From: Streptococcus oralis subsp. dentisani
GTDB lineage: Bacteria > Bacillota > Bacilli > Lactobacillales > Streptococcaceae
Reading direction: 5' to 3'
NCBI RefSeq assembly: GCF_002096335.1
Contig: NZ_NCUW01000030.1
Coordinates: 124,001 to 188,000 of the forward strand
Length of the DNA: 64,000 bases
Shown here: positions 17,746-28,600 of the stretch, piece by piece
Layout: each line of letters starts with the position of its first letter
Numbering within the stretch: the stretch's first letter is position 1
Position numbers and translations under genes: made by a program
The notes under the pieces: model-generated
What the model saw: only the letters and a program-made list of their open reading frames with translations
The model's database searches: none
Told to the model about the DNA's origin: nothing

Positions 17746-19506
17746 ATGGTTGACAAGCAAGTCATTGAAGAAATCAAAAACAATACCAACATTGTGGAAG
17801 TCATAGGCGACGTGATTTCTTTACAAAAGGCTGGACGGAACTATTTAGGGCTCTGTCCTTTTCATGGTGAAAAGACCCCCTCTTTCAACGTTGTGGAAGA
17901 CAAGCAGTTCTACCATTGTTTCGGTTGTGGGCGCTCAGGAGATGTCTTTAAGTTCATCGAAGAATACCAAGGTGTGTCCTTTATGGAAGCCGTTCAGCTC
18001 TTAGGGGAGCGGGTTGGTGTTCAACTAGCAATGCCTGTCCAGTCTCGTCCTCAACAGGCTTCGCCCCATCAAGCTCTATATGACATGCATGAAGAAGCTG
18101 CACGCTTTTACCATGCAATCCTCATGACGACCAAGATGGGAGAAGAAGCAAGGACTTATCTCTACAAACGCGGATTGACGGATGAGGTTTTGAAGCACTT
18201 CCAAATTGGATTGGCTCCAGCAGAAAGAAACTATCTTTACCAACGTTTATCTGGCAAGTTTGAAGAAAAGGATTTGTTGGATTCTGGTTTGTTTTATTTG
18301 TCAGATGACAATCAGTTTTTTGATACCTTTTTCGGACGTATTGTCTTTCCTTTGACTAACGACAAGGGACAGGTCATTGCTTTTTCAGGTCGTATCTGGC
18401 AAGAAGTCGATAATCAGAGTGCCAAATACAAAAATAGTCGTTCCACTGCAATTTTTAACAAGAGTTACGAATTGTATCATTTGGACAAGGCTAAAAAGGG
18501 AACGGGTAAGATCACAGAACTCTATCTGATGGAAGGTTTCATGGATGTTATCGCGGCCTACCGTGCTGGTATAGAAAATGCTGTAGCTTCCATGGGGACA
18601 GCTCTGAGCAAGGAACATGTTGATCACCTCAAACGCTTTACCAAAAAGATAGTTCTCAGCTATGATGGTGACAAGGCAGGACAGGCAGCGACAGCCAAAG
18701 CTCTGGAAGAATTAAAAGATTTCTCAGTGGAAGTTGTCCGAGTACCTGATGCTATGGACCCAGATGAGTATTTACAAAAGAATTCTCCTGAAGATTTGGC
18801 CTACCTCTTAACCAAGACACGGATTAGTCCCATAGAGTTCTATATTCACCAACTCAAACCTGAAAATAGTGATAACTTGCAAGCGCAAATCGAGTTCATT
18901 GAAAAGATTGCGCCCTTAATCGCCAAAGAAAAGTCTATCACAGCCCAGAATTCTTATATCCACATTCTGGCGGATAACCTACCTTCCTTTGATTACCAGC
19001 AAGTAGAACAGATTGTAAATGAAAGTCGAATTGTTCAAAGGCAGGAGAGGGTAAAGGAGCATCCTACACCAGTAGGGATTAGTTTACCTGTGACCCGGCA
19101 ACTGACAGCAGTCATGAGAGCAGAGGCTCATCTCCTTTATAGGATGGCTGAAAATCCAGTTGTGTTAAATGACTACCGATTAAGAGAAGATTTTTTCTTT
19201 GATACCCCAGAATTTCAGATTCTTTACGAATTATTAAGTGTAGAGGGAGAAATCGGATCAGAGGAACTGTCTCATCAGACTCCTGAGGTTGAAAATGCTT
19301 GGTACCATGTGCTTAGTCTAGATTTGCCAGCTGAGATGTCTCCTCAAGAACTTTCTGAAGTCGAAGCGACTCGTAACCGTGCCCTCCTCAGCAAGGACAA
19401 CTTAAGAATTAAAAAGAAAGTGCAGGAAGCTAGTCATGTAGGAGATACAGACACAGCCTTGGAAGAATTGCAACGATTGATTTCCCAAAAGAGAAGAATG
19501 GAGTAA
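17746..19506 (+). CDS. dnaG: DNA primase
   Basis: 586 residues from this start. Makes RNA primers for replication. Seen: the N-terminal CHC2-type zinc finger ([11 protein letters not shown] ... FYHCFGCG), the primase core, the Toprim segment with [12 protein letters not shown] and YDGDKAG, and a C-terminal helicase-binding domain. ATG 17746 is chosen because GGAGG (17733-17737) lies 8 bases upstream; the in-frame ATG at 17731 is part of that site. The stop is 2 bases before rpoD, the classic primase-sigma factor operon. Confidence 0.97.
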   Translation: MVDKQVIEEIKNNTNIVEVIGDVISLQKAGRNYLGLCPFHGEKTPSFNVVEDKQFYHCFGCGRSGDVFKFIEEYQGVSFMEAVQLLGERVGVQLAMPVQSRPQQASPHQALYDMHEEAARFYHAILMTTKMGEEARTYLYKRGLTDEVLKHFQIGLAPAERNYLYQRLSGKFEEKDLLDSGLFYLSDDNQFFDTFFGRIVFPLTNDKGQVIAFSGRIWQEVDNQSAKYKNSRSTAIFNKSYELYHLDKAKKGTGKITELYLMEGFMDVIAAYRAGIENAVASMGTALSKEHVDHLKRFTKKIVLSYDGDKAGQAATAKALEELKDFSVEVVRVPDAMDPDEYLQKNSPEDLAYLLTKTRISPIEFYIHQLKPENSDNLQAQIEFIEKIAPLIAKEKSITAQNSYIHILADNLPSFDYQQVEQIVNESRIVQRQERVKEHPTPVGISLPVTRQLTAVMRAEAHLLYRMAENPVVLNDYRLREDFFFDTPEFQILYELLSVEGEIGSEELSHQTPEVENAWYHVLSLDLPAEMSPQELSEVEATRNRALLSKDNLRIKKKVQEASHVGDTDTALEELQRLISQKRRME

Positions 19507-19508
19507 TA

Positions 19509-20618
19509 ATGGCAACAAAACAAAAAGAAGTAACCACATTTGATGTGCAAGTAGCAGACTTTATCCGTAACCACAAAAAAACAGGAACAGCAACAGATGA
19601 TGAAATCAACTCAAGTCTGGTGATTCCTTTTACTCTTGATGCAGACGGCATTGAGGATCTTTTGCAACGGATTCAGGATGCTGGAATTTCTATCACAGAT
19701 AACGAAGGAAATCCAAGTGCACGTGTCCTTAGTACAGAAGAAGAGCCTGAACTCAGTGATGAGGACTTGATTGGCTCAACCTCTGCCAAGGTTAATGACC
19801 CTGTCCGTATGTATTTGAAAGAGATTGGGGTTGTTCCTCTCTTGACCAATGAAGAGGAAAAAGAATTGGCCCTAGCTGTTGAAGCTGGTGATATCGAAGC
19901 CAAACAGCGTCTTGCAGAAGCCAACCTACGTTTGGTAGTTTCGATTGCTAAGCGATATGTAGGTCGTGGTATGCAGTTTCTTGATTTGATTCAAGAAGGA
20001 AACATGGGCTTGATGAAAGCAGTTGACAAGTTTGACTATTCAAAAGGTTTTAAGTTTTCTACTTATGCAACTTGGTGGATTCGTCAGGCGATCACTCGTG
20101 CTATTGCTGATCAGGCTCGTACCATTCGTATTCCTGTTCACATGGTTGAAACGATTAACAAGCTTGTCCGTGAACAGCGTAATCTCCTTCAAGAATTGGG
20201 CCAAGATCCGACACCTGAACAAATCGCTGAGCGTATGGATATGACACCTGACAAGGTCCGTGAAATCTTGAAAATCGCCCAAGAACCAGTATCTCTTGAA
20301 ACACCGATTGGTGAAGAAGACGATAGCCATCTTGGGGACTTTATCGAAGACGAAGTGATTGAAAATCCAGTGGACTACACAACGCGTATCGTTTTGCGTG
20401 AACAATTGGATGAAGTGTTAGACACTTTGACTGACCGTGAAGAGAACGTTTTGCGCCTTCGTTTTGGTTTGGACGATGGGAAAATGCGTACTCTTGAAGA
20501 TGTTGGTAAAGTCTTTAACGTAACTCGTGAACGTATCCGTCAGATTGAGGCCAAGGCTTTGAGAAAACTACGTCAACCAAGTCGCAGCAAACCGCTTCGT
20601 GATTTTATTGAAGATTAG
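19509..20618 (+). CDS. rpoD: Primary sigma factor RpoD (sigma A)
   Basis: 369 residues, normal for streptococcal sigma A. Seen: region 1.2/2 ([11 protein letters not shown]), region 2.4 with [14 protein letters not shown] that reads the -10, region 3, and region 4.2 ([16 protein letters not shown]) that reads the -35. The many extended -10 promoters in this window are presumably its targets. It lies 2 bases after dnaG, and the downstream MIP18-family gene starts 13 bases after its stop. Confidence 0.98.
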   Translation: MATKQKEVTTFDVQVADFIRNHKKTGTATDDEINSSLVIPFTLDADGIEDLLQRIQDAGISITDNEGNPSARVLSTEEEPELSDEDLIGSTSAKVNDPVRMYLKEIGVVPLLTNEEEKELALAVEAGDIEAKQRLAEANLRLVVSIAKRYVGRGMQFLDLIQEGNMGLMKAVDKFDYSKGFKFSTYATWWIRQAITRAIADQARTIRIPVHMVETINKLVREQRNLLQELGQDPTPEQIAERMDMTPDKVREILKIAQEPVSLETPIGEEDDSHLGDFIEDEVIENPVDYTTRIVLREQLDEVLDTLTDREENVLRLRFGLDDGKMRTLEDVGKVFNVTRERIRQIEAKALRKLRQPSRSKPLRDFIED

Positions 20619-20631
20619 AGTGAGGATGAAT

Positions 20632-20961
20632 ATGGCTTATACAGAAGAGCAAATTGAGGCTATCAAAACACGCATTTTAAATGCCTTGGAAGAAGTCATC
20701 GACCCTGAGTTGGGAATTGATATTGTCAACCTAGGTTTGATTTATGAAATTCGTTTTGATGGTGAAACTGGCCACACTGAAATTGATATGACCTTAACAA
20801 CTATGGGCTGCCCACTGGCTGACCTCTTAACAGATCAGATACACGATGCGATGACAGATGTGCCTGAGGTAACCAATACCGAAGTTAAATTGGTCTGGTA
20901 TCCAGCTTGGACTGTTGAAAAAATGAGTCGCTATGCACGTATCGCCCTAGGAATTAAATAA
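20632..20961 (+). CDS. MIP18/DUF59-family protein (SufT-like, iron-sulfur cluster assembly)
   Basis: 109 residues. DUF59 domain with VIDPELGIDIVNLGLIY, TTMGCPL with the conserved Cys, and the C-terminal VWYPAWTVEKMS. Family members help mature iron-sulfur proteins; the client here is unknown. ATG 20632 is chosen from the AGTGAGGA site 6 bases upstream; longer frames would overlap rpoD. Cotranscribed with dnaG-rpoD and followed by a terminator. Confidence 0.88.
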   Translation: MAYTEEQIEAIKTRILNALEEVIDPELGIDIVNLGLIYEIRFDGETGHTEIDMTLTTMGCPLADLLTDQIHDAMTDVPEVTNTEVKLVWYPAWTVEKMSRYARIALGIK

Positions 20962-20973
20962 ACAGTAAAAAAT

Positions 20974-21034
20974 AGAAGAGACGATTGGAAAATAGGATAA
21001 ATTCTTCTTTTTCCTCTAGTCTCTTCTTTCTTTT
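20974..21034 (+). terminator. Terminator of the dnaG-rpoD operon
   Basis: Outer stem AGAAGAGAC (20974-20982) and GTCTCTTCT (21019-21027), inner AT-rich pairing, then a T-rich tail. Confidence 0.7.
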
Positions 21035-21055
21035 GCTGATTTTCTAGAAATAAAA

Positions 21056-21064
21056 TGGTATAAT
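21056..21064 (+). promoter_or_regulatory. Extended -10 promoter of the cpoA operon
   Basis: TGGTATAAT ending 7 bases before the ATG at 21072. The expected start site is at or just before that codon. Confidence 0.75.
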
Positions 21065-21071
21065 GAATGGT

Positions 21072-22115
21072 ATGGAAAACGAAAAATTGCGTATTAATAT
21101 GCTAAGCTCAAGTGAAAAAGTGGCTGGTCAAGGAGTATCAGGAGCCTACCGTGAGTTGGTCCGTCTCCTACATCGTGACGCCAAAGACCAGTTAATTGTT
21201 ACGGAAAATCTTCCTGTAGAGGCGGATGTAACTCACTTTCATACCATTGATTTCCCTTATTATTTATCTACATTTCAAAAGAAGCGATCTGGGAGAAAAA
21301 TTGGCTATGTGCATTTTTTGCCTGATACGCTTGAAGGGAGTTTGAAGATTCCATTTTTCCTAAAAGGAATTATCAAACGCTATGTTTTTTCATTTTACAA
21401 CCGAATGGAACACTTGGTGGTGGTTAATCCCATGTTTATAGAGGATTTGGTAGCGGCTGGTATTCCACGTGAAAAAGTAACGTATATTCCAAATTTTGTA
21501 AACAAAGAAAAATGGCATTCGCTGCCAGCTGATCAAGTAGCAAAACTTCGTCAGGAAATGGATTTAACTGAGGATCAGTTTGTTGTTGTCGGTGCGGGTC
21601 AGGTTCAGAAACGTAAAGGGATTGATGACTTTATCCGTCTTGCTGAGGAATTGCCAGAAATTACCTTTATCTGGGCAGGTGGTTTTTCATTTGGTGGAAT
21701 AACAGATGGTTATGAACGCTACAAGAAGATTATGGACAATCCACCAAAAAATCTAATTTTCCCAGGTATTGTTCCTCCAGAGCGAATGCGAGAACTCTAC
21801 GCTTTGGCGGATCTCTTCTTGCTACCAAGTTACAACGAATTATTCCCGATGACCATCTTAGAGGCAGCTAGTTGCGAGGCGCCTATTATGTTGAGGGATT
21901 TAGATCTATATAAGGTCATTCTCGATGGGAATTATCGTGCTACAAGTGATGTTTCAGAGATGAGAGAAGCCATTCTCGAATACAAAAATCATCCTGAAAA
22001 GTTGAAAGACTTGAAAGAAAAAGCTCGCGAGATCTCCAAAGAGTACTCCGAGGAGCACTTGTTGGAAATTTGGCTAAAATTCTATCGAGAACAGGCTGCT
22101 TTGGGCAAAAAGTGA
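21072..22115 (+). CDS. cpoA: GT4 glycosyltransferase CpoA (galactosyl-glucosyl-diacylglycerol synthase)
   Basis: About 347 residues. GT-B fold family 4 enzyme: acceptor domain at the N-terminus, GAGQVQKRKG at the start of the donor domain, and the retaining E-x7-E motif in YNELFPMTILEAA. In S. pneumoniae the equivalent gene, cpoA, adds galactose to glucosyl-diacylglycerol, and mutations affect beta-lactam susceptibility and membrane properties; here this is inferred from sequence and gene order. Start: ATG 21072 lies about at the transcription start; the next in-frame ATG (21099) has no Shine-Dalgarno, so a leaderless message is possible. Acts before obg in the same operon. Confidence 0.88.
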   Translation: MENEKLRINMLSSSEKVAGQGVSGAYRELVRLLHRDAKDQLIVTENLPVEADVTHFHTIDFPYYLSTFQKKRSGRKIGYVHFLPDTLEGSLKIPFFLKGIIKRYVFSFYNRMEHLVVVNPMFIEDLVAAGIPREKVTYIPNFVNKEKWHSLPADQVAKLRQEMDLTEDQFVVVGAGQVQKRKGIDDFIRLAEELPEITFIWAGGFSFGGITDGYERYKKIMDNPPKNLIFPGIVPPERMRELYALADLFLLPSYNELFPMTILEAASCEAPIMLRDLDLYKVILDGNYRATSDVSEMREAILEYKNHPEKLKDLKEKAREISKEYSEEHLLEIWLKFYREQAALGKK

Positions 22116-22123
22116 GGTAGTTT

Positions 22124-23440
22124 ATGCGAATTGGTTTATTTACAGACACCTATTTTCCTCAGGTTTCTGGGGTTGCGACTAGTATTCGAACCTTAAAGAC
22201 AGAGCTTGAAAAGCAGGGACATGCGGTTTTTATCTTTACAACCACTGATAAAGACGTGAACCGCTACGAGGATTGGCAAATCATTCGAATTCCGAGTGTT
22301 CCCTTCTTTGCATTTAAGGATCGACGTTTTGCTTATCGTGGATTTACAAAGGCACTTGAAATTGCTAAACAGTATCAGCTAGATATCATTCATACGCAAA
22401 CAGAGTTTTCACTAGGTTTACTAGGGATTTGGATTGCAAGAGAATTGAAAATTCCTGTTATTCATACCTACCATACCCAGTACGAAGATTATGTGCATTA
22501 TATTGCTAAGGGTATGTTGATTCGTCCAAGTATGGTAAAATATCTGGTACGGGGCTTCCTTCACGATGTTGATGGAGTGATTTGTCCTAGTGAGATTGTT
22601 CGGGATCTTCTATCTAAGTACAAAGTCAAGGTTGAAAAACGTGTTATCCCAACTGGTATTGAGTTAGCTAAGTTTGAACGACCTGAGATTAAAGAAGAGA
22701 ATTTAGCTGCCCTTCGACTTAAACTTGGGATTAAAGAAGACGAGAAAATGTTACTGAGTCTTTCTCGTATCTCCTATGAGAAGAATATCCAAGCGGTCCT
22801 AGCCGCCTTTGCGCAGGTTTTGAAAGAAGAAGACAAGGTGAAACTGGTTGTTGCTGGTGACGGTCCTTATCTGGACAGTCTGAAAGAACAAGCCGTCCAG
22901 TTGCGAATTCAAAATCAAGTGATTTTTACTGGTATGATCGCCCCAAGTGAAACAGCCTTGTACTATAAGGCGGCAGATTTCTTTATCTCTGCATCCACTA
23001 GTGAAACCCAAGGTTTGACTTATCTAGAGAGTCTAGCCAGTGGAACGCCTGTCATCGCTCATGGCAATCCTTATCTGGATAATCTGATCAGTGACAAGAT
23101 GTTTGGAACTCTCTACTATGGAGAACAGGATCTTGCAGGTGCCATCTTGGAGTCTTTGATTGCCACTCCAGATATGGATGAGCAGAAGTTGGCTGACAAG
23201 TTGTATGAGATTTCGGCTGAGAATTTTGGGAAACGAGTCCATGAGTTTTATCTCGATGCCATTATTTCAAATAAATTTAAGCAGGAGCTACGTGGCGACG
23301 AACCCATGACACAGCGATTCCTGAAGACGGTTCTTTATCTACCTCAGCAGGCTGTTTCAGCTCCAGTTAAAGAATCCAAACGAATATTAAAGGCTTCTAA
23401 AAAGCAGTTGTCTAGCTTCCGGGATTACTGGAGAGATTAG
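22124..23440 (+). CDS. GT4 glycosyltransferase, alpha-monoglucosyldiacylglycerol synthase type
   Basis: 438 residues. GT-B family 4 with GLFTDTYFPQVSGVATSI at the N-terminus and E-x7-E in SETQGLTYLESLA. The counterpart next to cpoA in S. pneumoniae makes glucosyl-diacylglycerol, the CpoA acceptor, so the two genes form a glycolipid pathway; the same lipids anchor lipoteichoic acid. It lies 8 bases after cpoA with a GAGG site. The extra C-terminal basic segment (about 395-438) may bind membrane. Confidence 0.88.
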   Translation: MRIGLFTDTYFPQVSGVATSIRTLKTELEKQGHAVFIFTTTDKDVNRYEDWQIIRIPSVPFFAFKDRRFAYRGFTKALEIAKQYQLDIIHTQTEFSLGLLGIWIARELKIPVIHTYHTQYEDYVHYIAKGMLIRPSMVKYLVRGFLHDVDGVICPSEIVRDLLSKYKVKVEKRVIPTGIELAKFERPEIKEENLAALRLKLGIKEDEKMLLSLSRISYEKNIQAVLAAFAQVLKEEDKVKLVVAGDGPYLDSLKEQAVQLRIQNQVIFTGMIAPSETALYYKAADFFISASTSETQGLTYLESLASGTPVIAHGNPYLDNLISDKMFGTLYYGEQDLAGAILESLIATPDMDEQKLADKLYEISAENFGKRVHEFYLDAIISNKFKQELRGDEPMTQRFLKTVLYLPQQAVSAPVKESKRILKASKKQLSSFRDYWRD

Positions 23441-23462
23441 TAAAAATATAGGAGAATAAAAT

Positions 23463-23654
23463 ATGGCAAAAAAATTTATGAGAAGTGGTAGAGATCAAAA
23501 AATTGGAGGTGTTTGCGCAGGTGTAGCCCATTATTTTGATATTGACCCTACCATTGTCCGTGTGATTTGGGGAGTTCTTGCCTTTTGTTATGGGGCAGGG
23601 GTACTTGCTTACATAATCCTATGGATAATTGCGCCAGTCTCTACAGACTATTAA
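23463..23654 (+). CDS. PspC-domain small membrane protein
   Basis: 63 residues. PspC domain with GGVCAGVAHYFDIDPTIVRVIW and one hydrophobic segment at about 35-58. Phage-shock-type stress proteins share this domain; here only envelope association is inferred. Preceded by AGGAG, in the cpoA operon. Confidence 0.85.
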   Translation: MAKKFMRSGRDQKIGGVCAGVAHYFDIDPTIVRVIWGVLAFCYGAGVLAYIILWIIAPVSTDY

Positions 23655-23696
23655 GCTATAATTTAAAAAATAAAAATAAATTGAAAAGGAGACCAC

Positions 23697-23831
23697 ATGG
23701 CTTTCGGAGATGAAGGAAAACGTAAAAAAACAATGTTTGAAAAATTAACATTATTGATTGTTATTGTCATGTTGCTTGCAAGTTTGCTTGGTATTTTTGC
23801 AACAGCAATAGGTGCGTTGAGTAATCTATAA
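23697..23831 (+). CDS. Small single-span membrane protein (DUF4044-like)
   Basis: 44 residues, ATG to TAA. A basic N-terminus (GDEGKRKKTMFEKL) is followed by one transmembrane segment of about 23 residues (LLIVIVMLLASLLGIFATAI). AAAAGGAGA lies 8 bases upstream, and the gene sits in the cpoA operon between the PspC gene and obg, as in related streptococci. Function unknown. Confidence 0.8.
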   Translation: MAFGDEGKRKKTMFEKLTLLIVIVMLLASLLGIFATAIGALSNL

Positions 23832-23857
23832 AATGTGATAAATCAGGATTGTTTAGT

Positions 23858-23880
23858 GACTGGATTTTCCAGTCCTTTTT
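23858..23880 (+). terminator. Terminator (possibly partial) before obg
   Basis: GACTGGA (23858-23864) and TCCAGTC (23868-23874) around TTT, followed by CTTTTT. obg begins 17 bases later, so some read-through or a promoter in this short gap is required. Confidence 0.7.
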
Positions 23881-23896
23881 AAAGTGAGAAGAAAAT

Positions 23897-25207
23897 ATGA
23901 GTATGTTTTTAGATACAGCCAAGATTAAGATCAAGGCTGGTAATGGTGGCGATGGTATGGTTGCCTTTCGCCGTGAAAAATATGTCCCGAATGGCGGTCC
24001 TTGGGGTGGTGATGGCGGACGTGGAGGTAACGTTGTTTTCGTTGTAGACGAAGGCTTGCGTACCTTGATGGATTTCCGCTATAACCGTCATTTTAAGGCC
24101 GAATCCGGTGAAAAAGGGATGACCAAAGGAATGCATGGGCGTGGTGCAGAAGACCTTCGTGTTCGCGTACCACAAGGAACGACTGTACGCGATGCAGAGA
24201 CAGGTAAAGTCATTACAGACTTGATTGAGCATGGCCAAGAATTTATCGTGGCACATGGCGGTCGAGGTGGTCGTGGAAATATCCGCTTTGCAACACCAAA
24301 AAATCCTGCACCTGAAATTTCGGAAAATGGAGAGCCGGGTCAGGAACGTGAGTTGCAACTAGAATTAAAAATCTTAGCGGATGTCGGTTTGGTAGGTTTC
24401 CCCTCTGTCGGGAAATCAACCCTTCTTAGCGTGATTACCTCTGCTAAGCCCAAAATCGGTGCCTACCACTTTACGACTATTGTCCCTAATTTAGGCATGG
24501 TTCGTACACAATCAGGTGAATCTTTTGCCGTAGCGGATCTTCCCGGTTTGATTGAGGGAGCTAGTCAGGGTGTCGGCTTGGGGACTCAGTTCCTTCGTCA
24601 TATTGAACGCACTCGAGTTATCCTTCATATCATCGATATGTCGGCCAGCGAAGGACGTGATCCTTACGAAGATTATCTTGCTATCAATAAAGAATTGGAA
24701 TCATACAACCTTCGTTTGATGGAGCGTCCACAGATCATCGTAGCTAACAAGATGGACATGCCTGAAAGTCAGGAAAATCTGGAAACCTTCAAGAAGAAAT
24801 TGGCAGCAAACTACGATGAGTTTGAAGAACTTCCAGCCATCTTCCCTATTTCTGGATTGACCAAGCAAGGTTTGGCACCCCTTTTGGATGCGACAGCTGA
24901 ATTGTTAGATAAGACTCCAGAGTTCTTGCTCTATGACGAGTCTGATATGGAAGAAGAAGCTTACTATGGCTTTAATGAGGAAGAAAAAGCCTTTGAAATT
25001 AACCGTGACGATGATGCTACATGGGTACTTTCTGGTGAAAAACTCATGAAACTCTTTAACATGACCAACTTTGACCGTGACGAATCTGTCATGAAGTTTG
25101 CTCGTCAGTTACGTGGTATGGGAGTTGACGAAGCCCTTCGTGCGCGTGGTGCCAAAGATGGAGACTTGGTTCGAATCGGTAAATTTGAGTTTGAGTTTGT
25201 AGACTAG
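23897..25207 (+). CDS. obg: Obg-family GTPase (ribosome assembly)
   Basis: 436 residues. Glycine-rich Obg fold at about 1-160 ([13 protein letters not shown]), G domain with P-loop [10 protein letters not shown]3 DLPGLIEGA and G4 NKMD, and a C-terminal OCT domain at about 360-436. Essential GTPase for 50S maturation and stress responses. ATG 23897 with the weak site GAGAAG; the second ATG (23903) is also possible. Confidence 0.97.
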   Translation: MSMFLDTAKIKIKAGNGGDGMVAFRREKYVPNGGPWGGDGGRGGNVVFVVDEGLRTLMDFRYNRHFKAESGEKGMTKGMHGRGAEDLRVRVPQGTTVRDAETGKVITDLIEHGQEFIVAHGGRGGRGNIRFATPKNPAPEISENGEPGQERELQLELKILADVGLVGFPSVGKSTLLSVITSAKPKIGAYHFTTIVPNLGMVRTQSGESFAVADLPGLIEGASQGVGLGTQFLRHIERTRVILHIIDMSASEGRDPYEDYLAINKELESYNLRLMERPQIIVANKMDMPESQENLETFKKKLAANYDEFEELPAIFPISGLTKQGLAPLLDATAELLDKTPEFLLYDESDMEEEAYYGFNEEEKAFEINRDDDATWVLSGEKLMKLFNMTNFDRDESVMKFARQLRGMGVDEALRARGAKDGDLVRIGKFEFEFVD

Positions 25208-25216
25208 GAGATTGAT

Positions 25217-25390
25217 ATGGGAGATAAACCGATATCATTCCGAGATGCAGATGGAAATTTTGTTTCTGCAGCAGATGTGTGGAATGAAAAGAAACTAGAA
25301 GAATTGTTTAATCGTCTTAACCCAAAACGTGCTCTTCGATTGGCACGAGAAAAAAAAGACAATGAGAAGGCTGATAAAGAAGAAAAATAG
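25217..25390 (+). CDS. Small conserved hypothetical protein downstream of obg
   Basis: 57 residues, highly charged: MGDKPISFRDADGNFVSAAD, then a helical EKKLEELFNRLNPKRALRLA and a lysine-rich end. AGGAG lies 7 bases before the ATG, and the gene starts 9 bases after obg. No domain recognised; the position after obg is conserved in streptococci as far as I recall. Confidence 0.75.
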   Translation: MGDKPISFRDADGNFVSAADVWNEKKLEELFNRLNPKRALRLAREKKDNEKADKEEK

Positions 25391-25450
25391 CCTATCGATA
25401 TTGATAAAAAACTCTTTGAAATTTGTAGTAGAAGTTGAAAAGCTAATATT

Positions 25451-25481
25451 GGGAGAGAACAAAATTTGTTCTCCCCCTTTT
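25451..25481 (+). terminator. Terminator of the cpoA-obg operon
   Basis: GGGAGAGAACAAA (25451-25463) pairs with TTTGTTCTCCC (25465-25475) with a 2-base bulge, then CCTTTT. The rest of the stretch 25482-25640 is AT-rich with no gene seen. Confidence 0.7.
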
Positions 25482-25640
25482 GATATGTCTTGTAGAATCA
25501 AGTAAAATTAAATCTACAGAAGTTTATTATTATAATTATTTTATAGAATAAACTTTTAAAATAGTTGTATATTATAAAAAAATATCGCCAGATAATTTTT
25601 AAAAGATTTAGAGCAAAAATTCGATAATATCAGTCAGTTA

Positions 25641-25649
25641 TGGTAGAAT
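25641..25649 (+). promoter_or_regulatory. Extended -10 promoter of the SHIRT-repeat LPxTG gene
   Basis: TGGTAGAAT, 29 bases before the ATG; AAGGAGG follows at 25667-25673. Confidence 0.6.
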
Positions 25650-25678
25650 AAAAGTTATAAAAGAAAAGGAGGGCTGAA

Positions 25679-28600
25679 ATGTTTTTTCAGGATAGAGAGA
25701 TAAAATATTCAATTCGCAAGTTGTCAGTTGCTACTGTCTCCCTTGCGATTGGATTTTTGTTTGCACCCACTGCGACTGGAGTGAATCAAACAGTCCACGC
25801 AGATGAGCTTGAATCTACAGCGCAAGTGGGAAATAAGTCAGACAATCAAACCTCAGAAGGAGCGTCTGAAGTAACAAAAACAGAGAATCAAGAAACAACT
25901 TCAGCGATGGCTTCTGCGTCAGTACAAGCAGAGACTAAAGAAGACAATCAAGCCATCATAAAATCTGCTACCCCTACTGTGACAGAGGCGGGTCAAGTGA
26001 CAGATTCAACTGCTCTTAGAAATTCTCAATCAGTTGCTGAAACGGTTCAGCCATCCACAGAAGGAGCAGCCCAGCTGCCCTCTGCAAACGTTAGTCTGAA
26101 GAAGAGTGCTTTAGAAAACTATCTCAAAGAGTTGCGTAACAAGGATTTTTCAAGGAAAACAGATGAGAGTTTAGAAATCCTTAATGATTTGATGACAGCG
26201 GCTGATAGCCTACTTCAAACTGCGACAAAGCAAGAAGAAATTGATAAAGTTTACCGAAATCTGGTAACCTTCGTTAATTCGGGACTTCGTAATAAAAAAC
26301 CGAAAATCATCTTGGGAAAGGATAAGATTCCTTCAAAAGAAGTAGAGTCTGGAGACACTTCCTCTAAAGGAAAATTGCCTGAGAATTCTACCAAACAGAC
26401 GGATACGATCTACAGAGTGGAGTATAAATTTACTAACTCGACTCCTGTCTACCCTCTTCCAAATAAGATTCGCGATATGCTTCCAGCTGGCACTGATTTC
26501 GTGGCACGAGCTGACGATTACAAAGATGCAAGTAAACTTGATACATCCACAGTAACTGTTCCGATAGGTACATGGACCTTCCATGGTTTTGATGCGGATA
26601 AATACGGAAAAGCTATTGCAGGTACGAAAGTGAAAACCATCACAGGATCCTGGAGCTTTACGCCAAATGGTATAGACTATCAATTCCAACCAACTAATCC
26701 TGATTTCGTATTACCAGATCATATTACCAAGTTGACTCCGAAAAACCCAATTGATTATAAGATGGGCGGTCTGTTTCTTACAGAAGTAGATGCTGAGCAA
26801 CCAAGTGAAACGACTTATGTTGACAGAGCAAACAAGGTAACTTGGACATTTGCAGGATACGATAAAGAAAAAATCGTTGTAGCAAAAGGTAGACAGACTT
26901 TCCTTGGAAGCTGGGTACCTACTCCAAATCCAGAATATGTATTCAAATCTTCTAAAGCAGGTGTTCCATTGCCACAAAGTATTTTGGGAATGCTCCCAAG
27001 TGATGAGACTTCTTATCAGGTTGGTGACACCATTGTAGCCAAGCAACCTGCTAAAGAATCAGTAGTTGAAGAAGAAAAAGATTATGTCTGGACCTTCAAA
27101 GGTTACGATCAGAAGAATGCGACGTATAATGGCAGGCGCGTGACATTTACGGGTATCTGGGAAGTAACGCCTAGACCACATCATGTAAGCTATGCTTTTG
27201 TGAGCGAAACGGCTGGTGTTGATTTGCCTGAATTTATTCAGAAGAAAGCACCAAAAGATAGCTCAAGCTATTACAACACGCAAAAAGTTGTACCAGAAGA
27301 GCCGACAACAAAGACTTACAAAGATGATGTGAACGACGGTACCTGGACTTTCACTGGTTACGATGCCAAAAGTAAGATTGTGAAAAAAGCTGATTTGACT
27401 TTCACAGGTAAGTGGGCATTTAAGGCGAATCAGTATCAAGCAGGTTACCGTTTCGAAAGTGCGACAGCCGGAAAAGATCTTCCAGTAGCTATTACAGCCT
27501 TGTCTCCAAATGATAGTGTAACTTATGAGAATGGTAACCCTGTTTCAGCTAAACAGCCAGTGAAGACGATTTACACAGACACAGTACATGACGGTACTTG
27601 GGCCTTTAAGGGCTACGCTGTAGATAATGCAGTCGTGAACAAGGCTAATGTTGAGTTTGTAGGTAAATGGGCATTTGAAGCCAATAAGTACCAAGCAAGT
27701 TACCGCTTTGAGAGCGCAACAGCAGGTAAGCAACTTCCAGCAGAAATCAAAGGTTTGACTCCAAGCGACAGTGCAACATATCTGAATGGTGTTGCAGTTT
27801 TGGCTAAGCAGCCAATCCAAACTAATTACGTAGATTCAGCGAACGATGGGATATGGAAATTTAAGAGGTATATTCCAGCTGGCGCAGTGGTCAATAAGAC
27901 AAATGTCACCTTTGTTGGTCAGTGGGAGTTTAGAGCCAACAAGTATCAAGCAAATTATCGCTTCGAGAGCGCAACGGCGGATAAAGCACTTCCAGCAGCC
28001 ATCACCGCTTTGACTCCAAGAGACAGTGCAACTTATGAAAATGGTAATACTGTTTCCGCTCAGCAACCATCACAAACCACATACACAGATTCAGTGAATG
28101 ATGGCACTTGGACCTTCAAGGACTATGATGCAGCTAGCGCCGTTGTCAACAAGACTGATGTAGAGTTTGTAGGTAAGTGGGAATTCAAGGCGAATCCGAC
28201 AAATGCTGAAACTTATACGCCTCAAGTAACGGAAGAAACTATCAAGGTTGGAGAAACACCAGACTTGACAGATAATGTGACGAACTTGCCAAGCCTTCCA
28301 GCTGGCACTAAGGTAGTAGATATCACACCTGCGGATCAAATAGATACTACAAAACCAGGTACTTATAGCGGTACAGTTCGTGTTGATTATCCAGATGGTT
28401 CTTCTACTAAAGTTCTTGTACCAGTTAATGTTTTACCTGCACCGGTAATTGAAACCTATAAAGTAACCTACCGCTTCGAAAGTGCTACGGCAGACAATAA
28501 CTTGCCAACAGAAGTATTGAGCTTACTTCCACAAAGTGGAACATATACCACAAGTTCTTCTGCAGCGATTGCTTTCGTTCCAGAAGTACCGATGCCTGTA

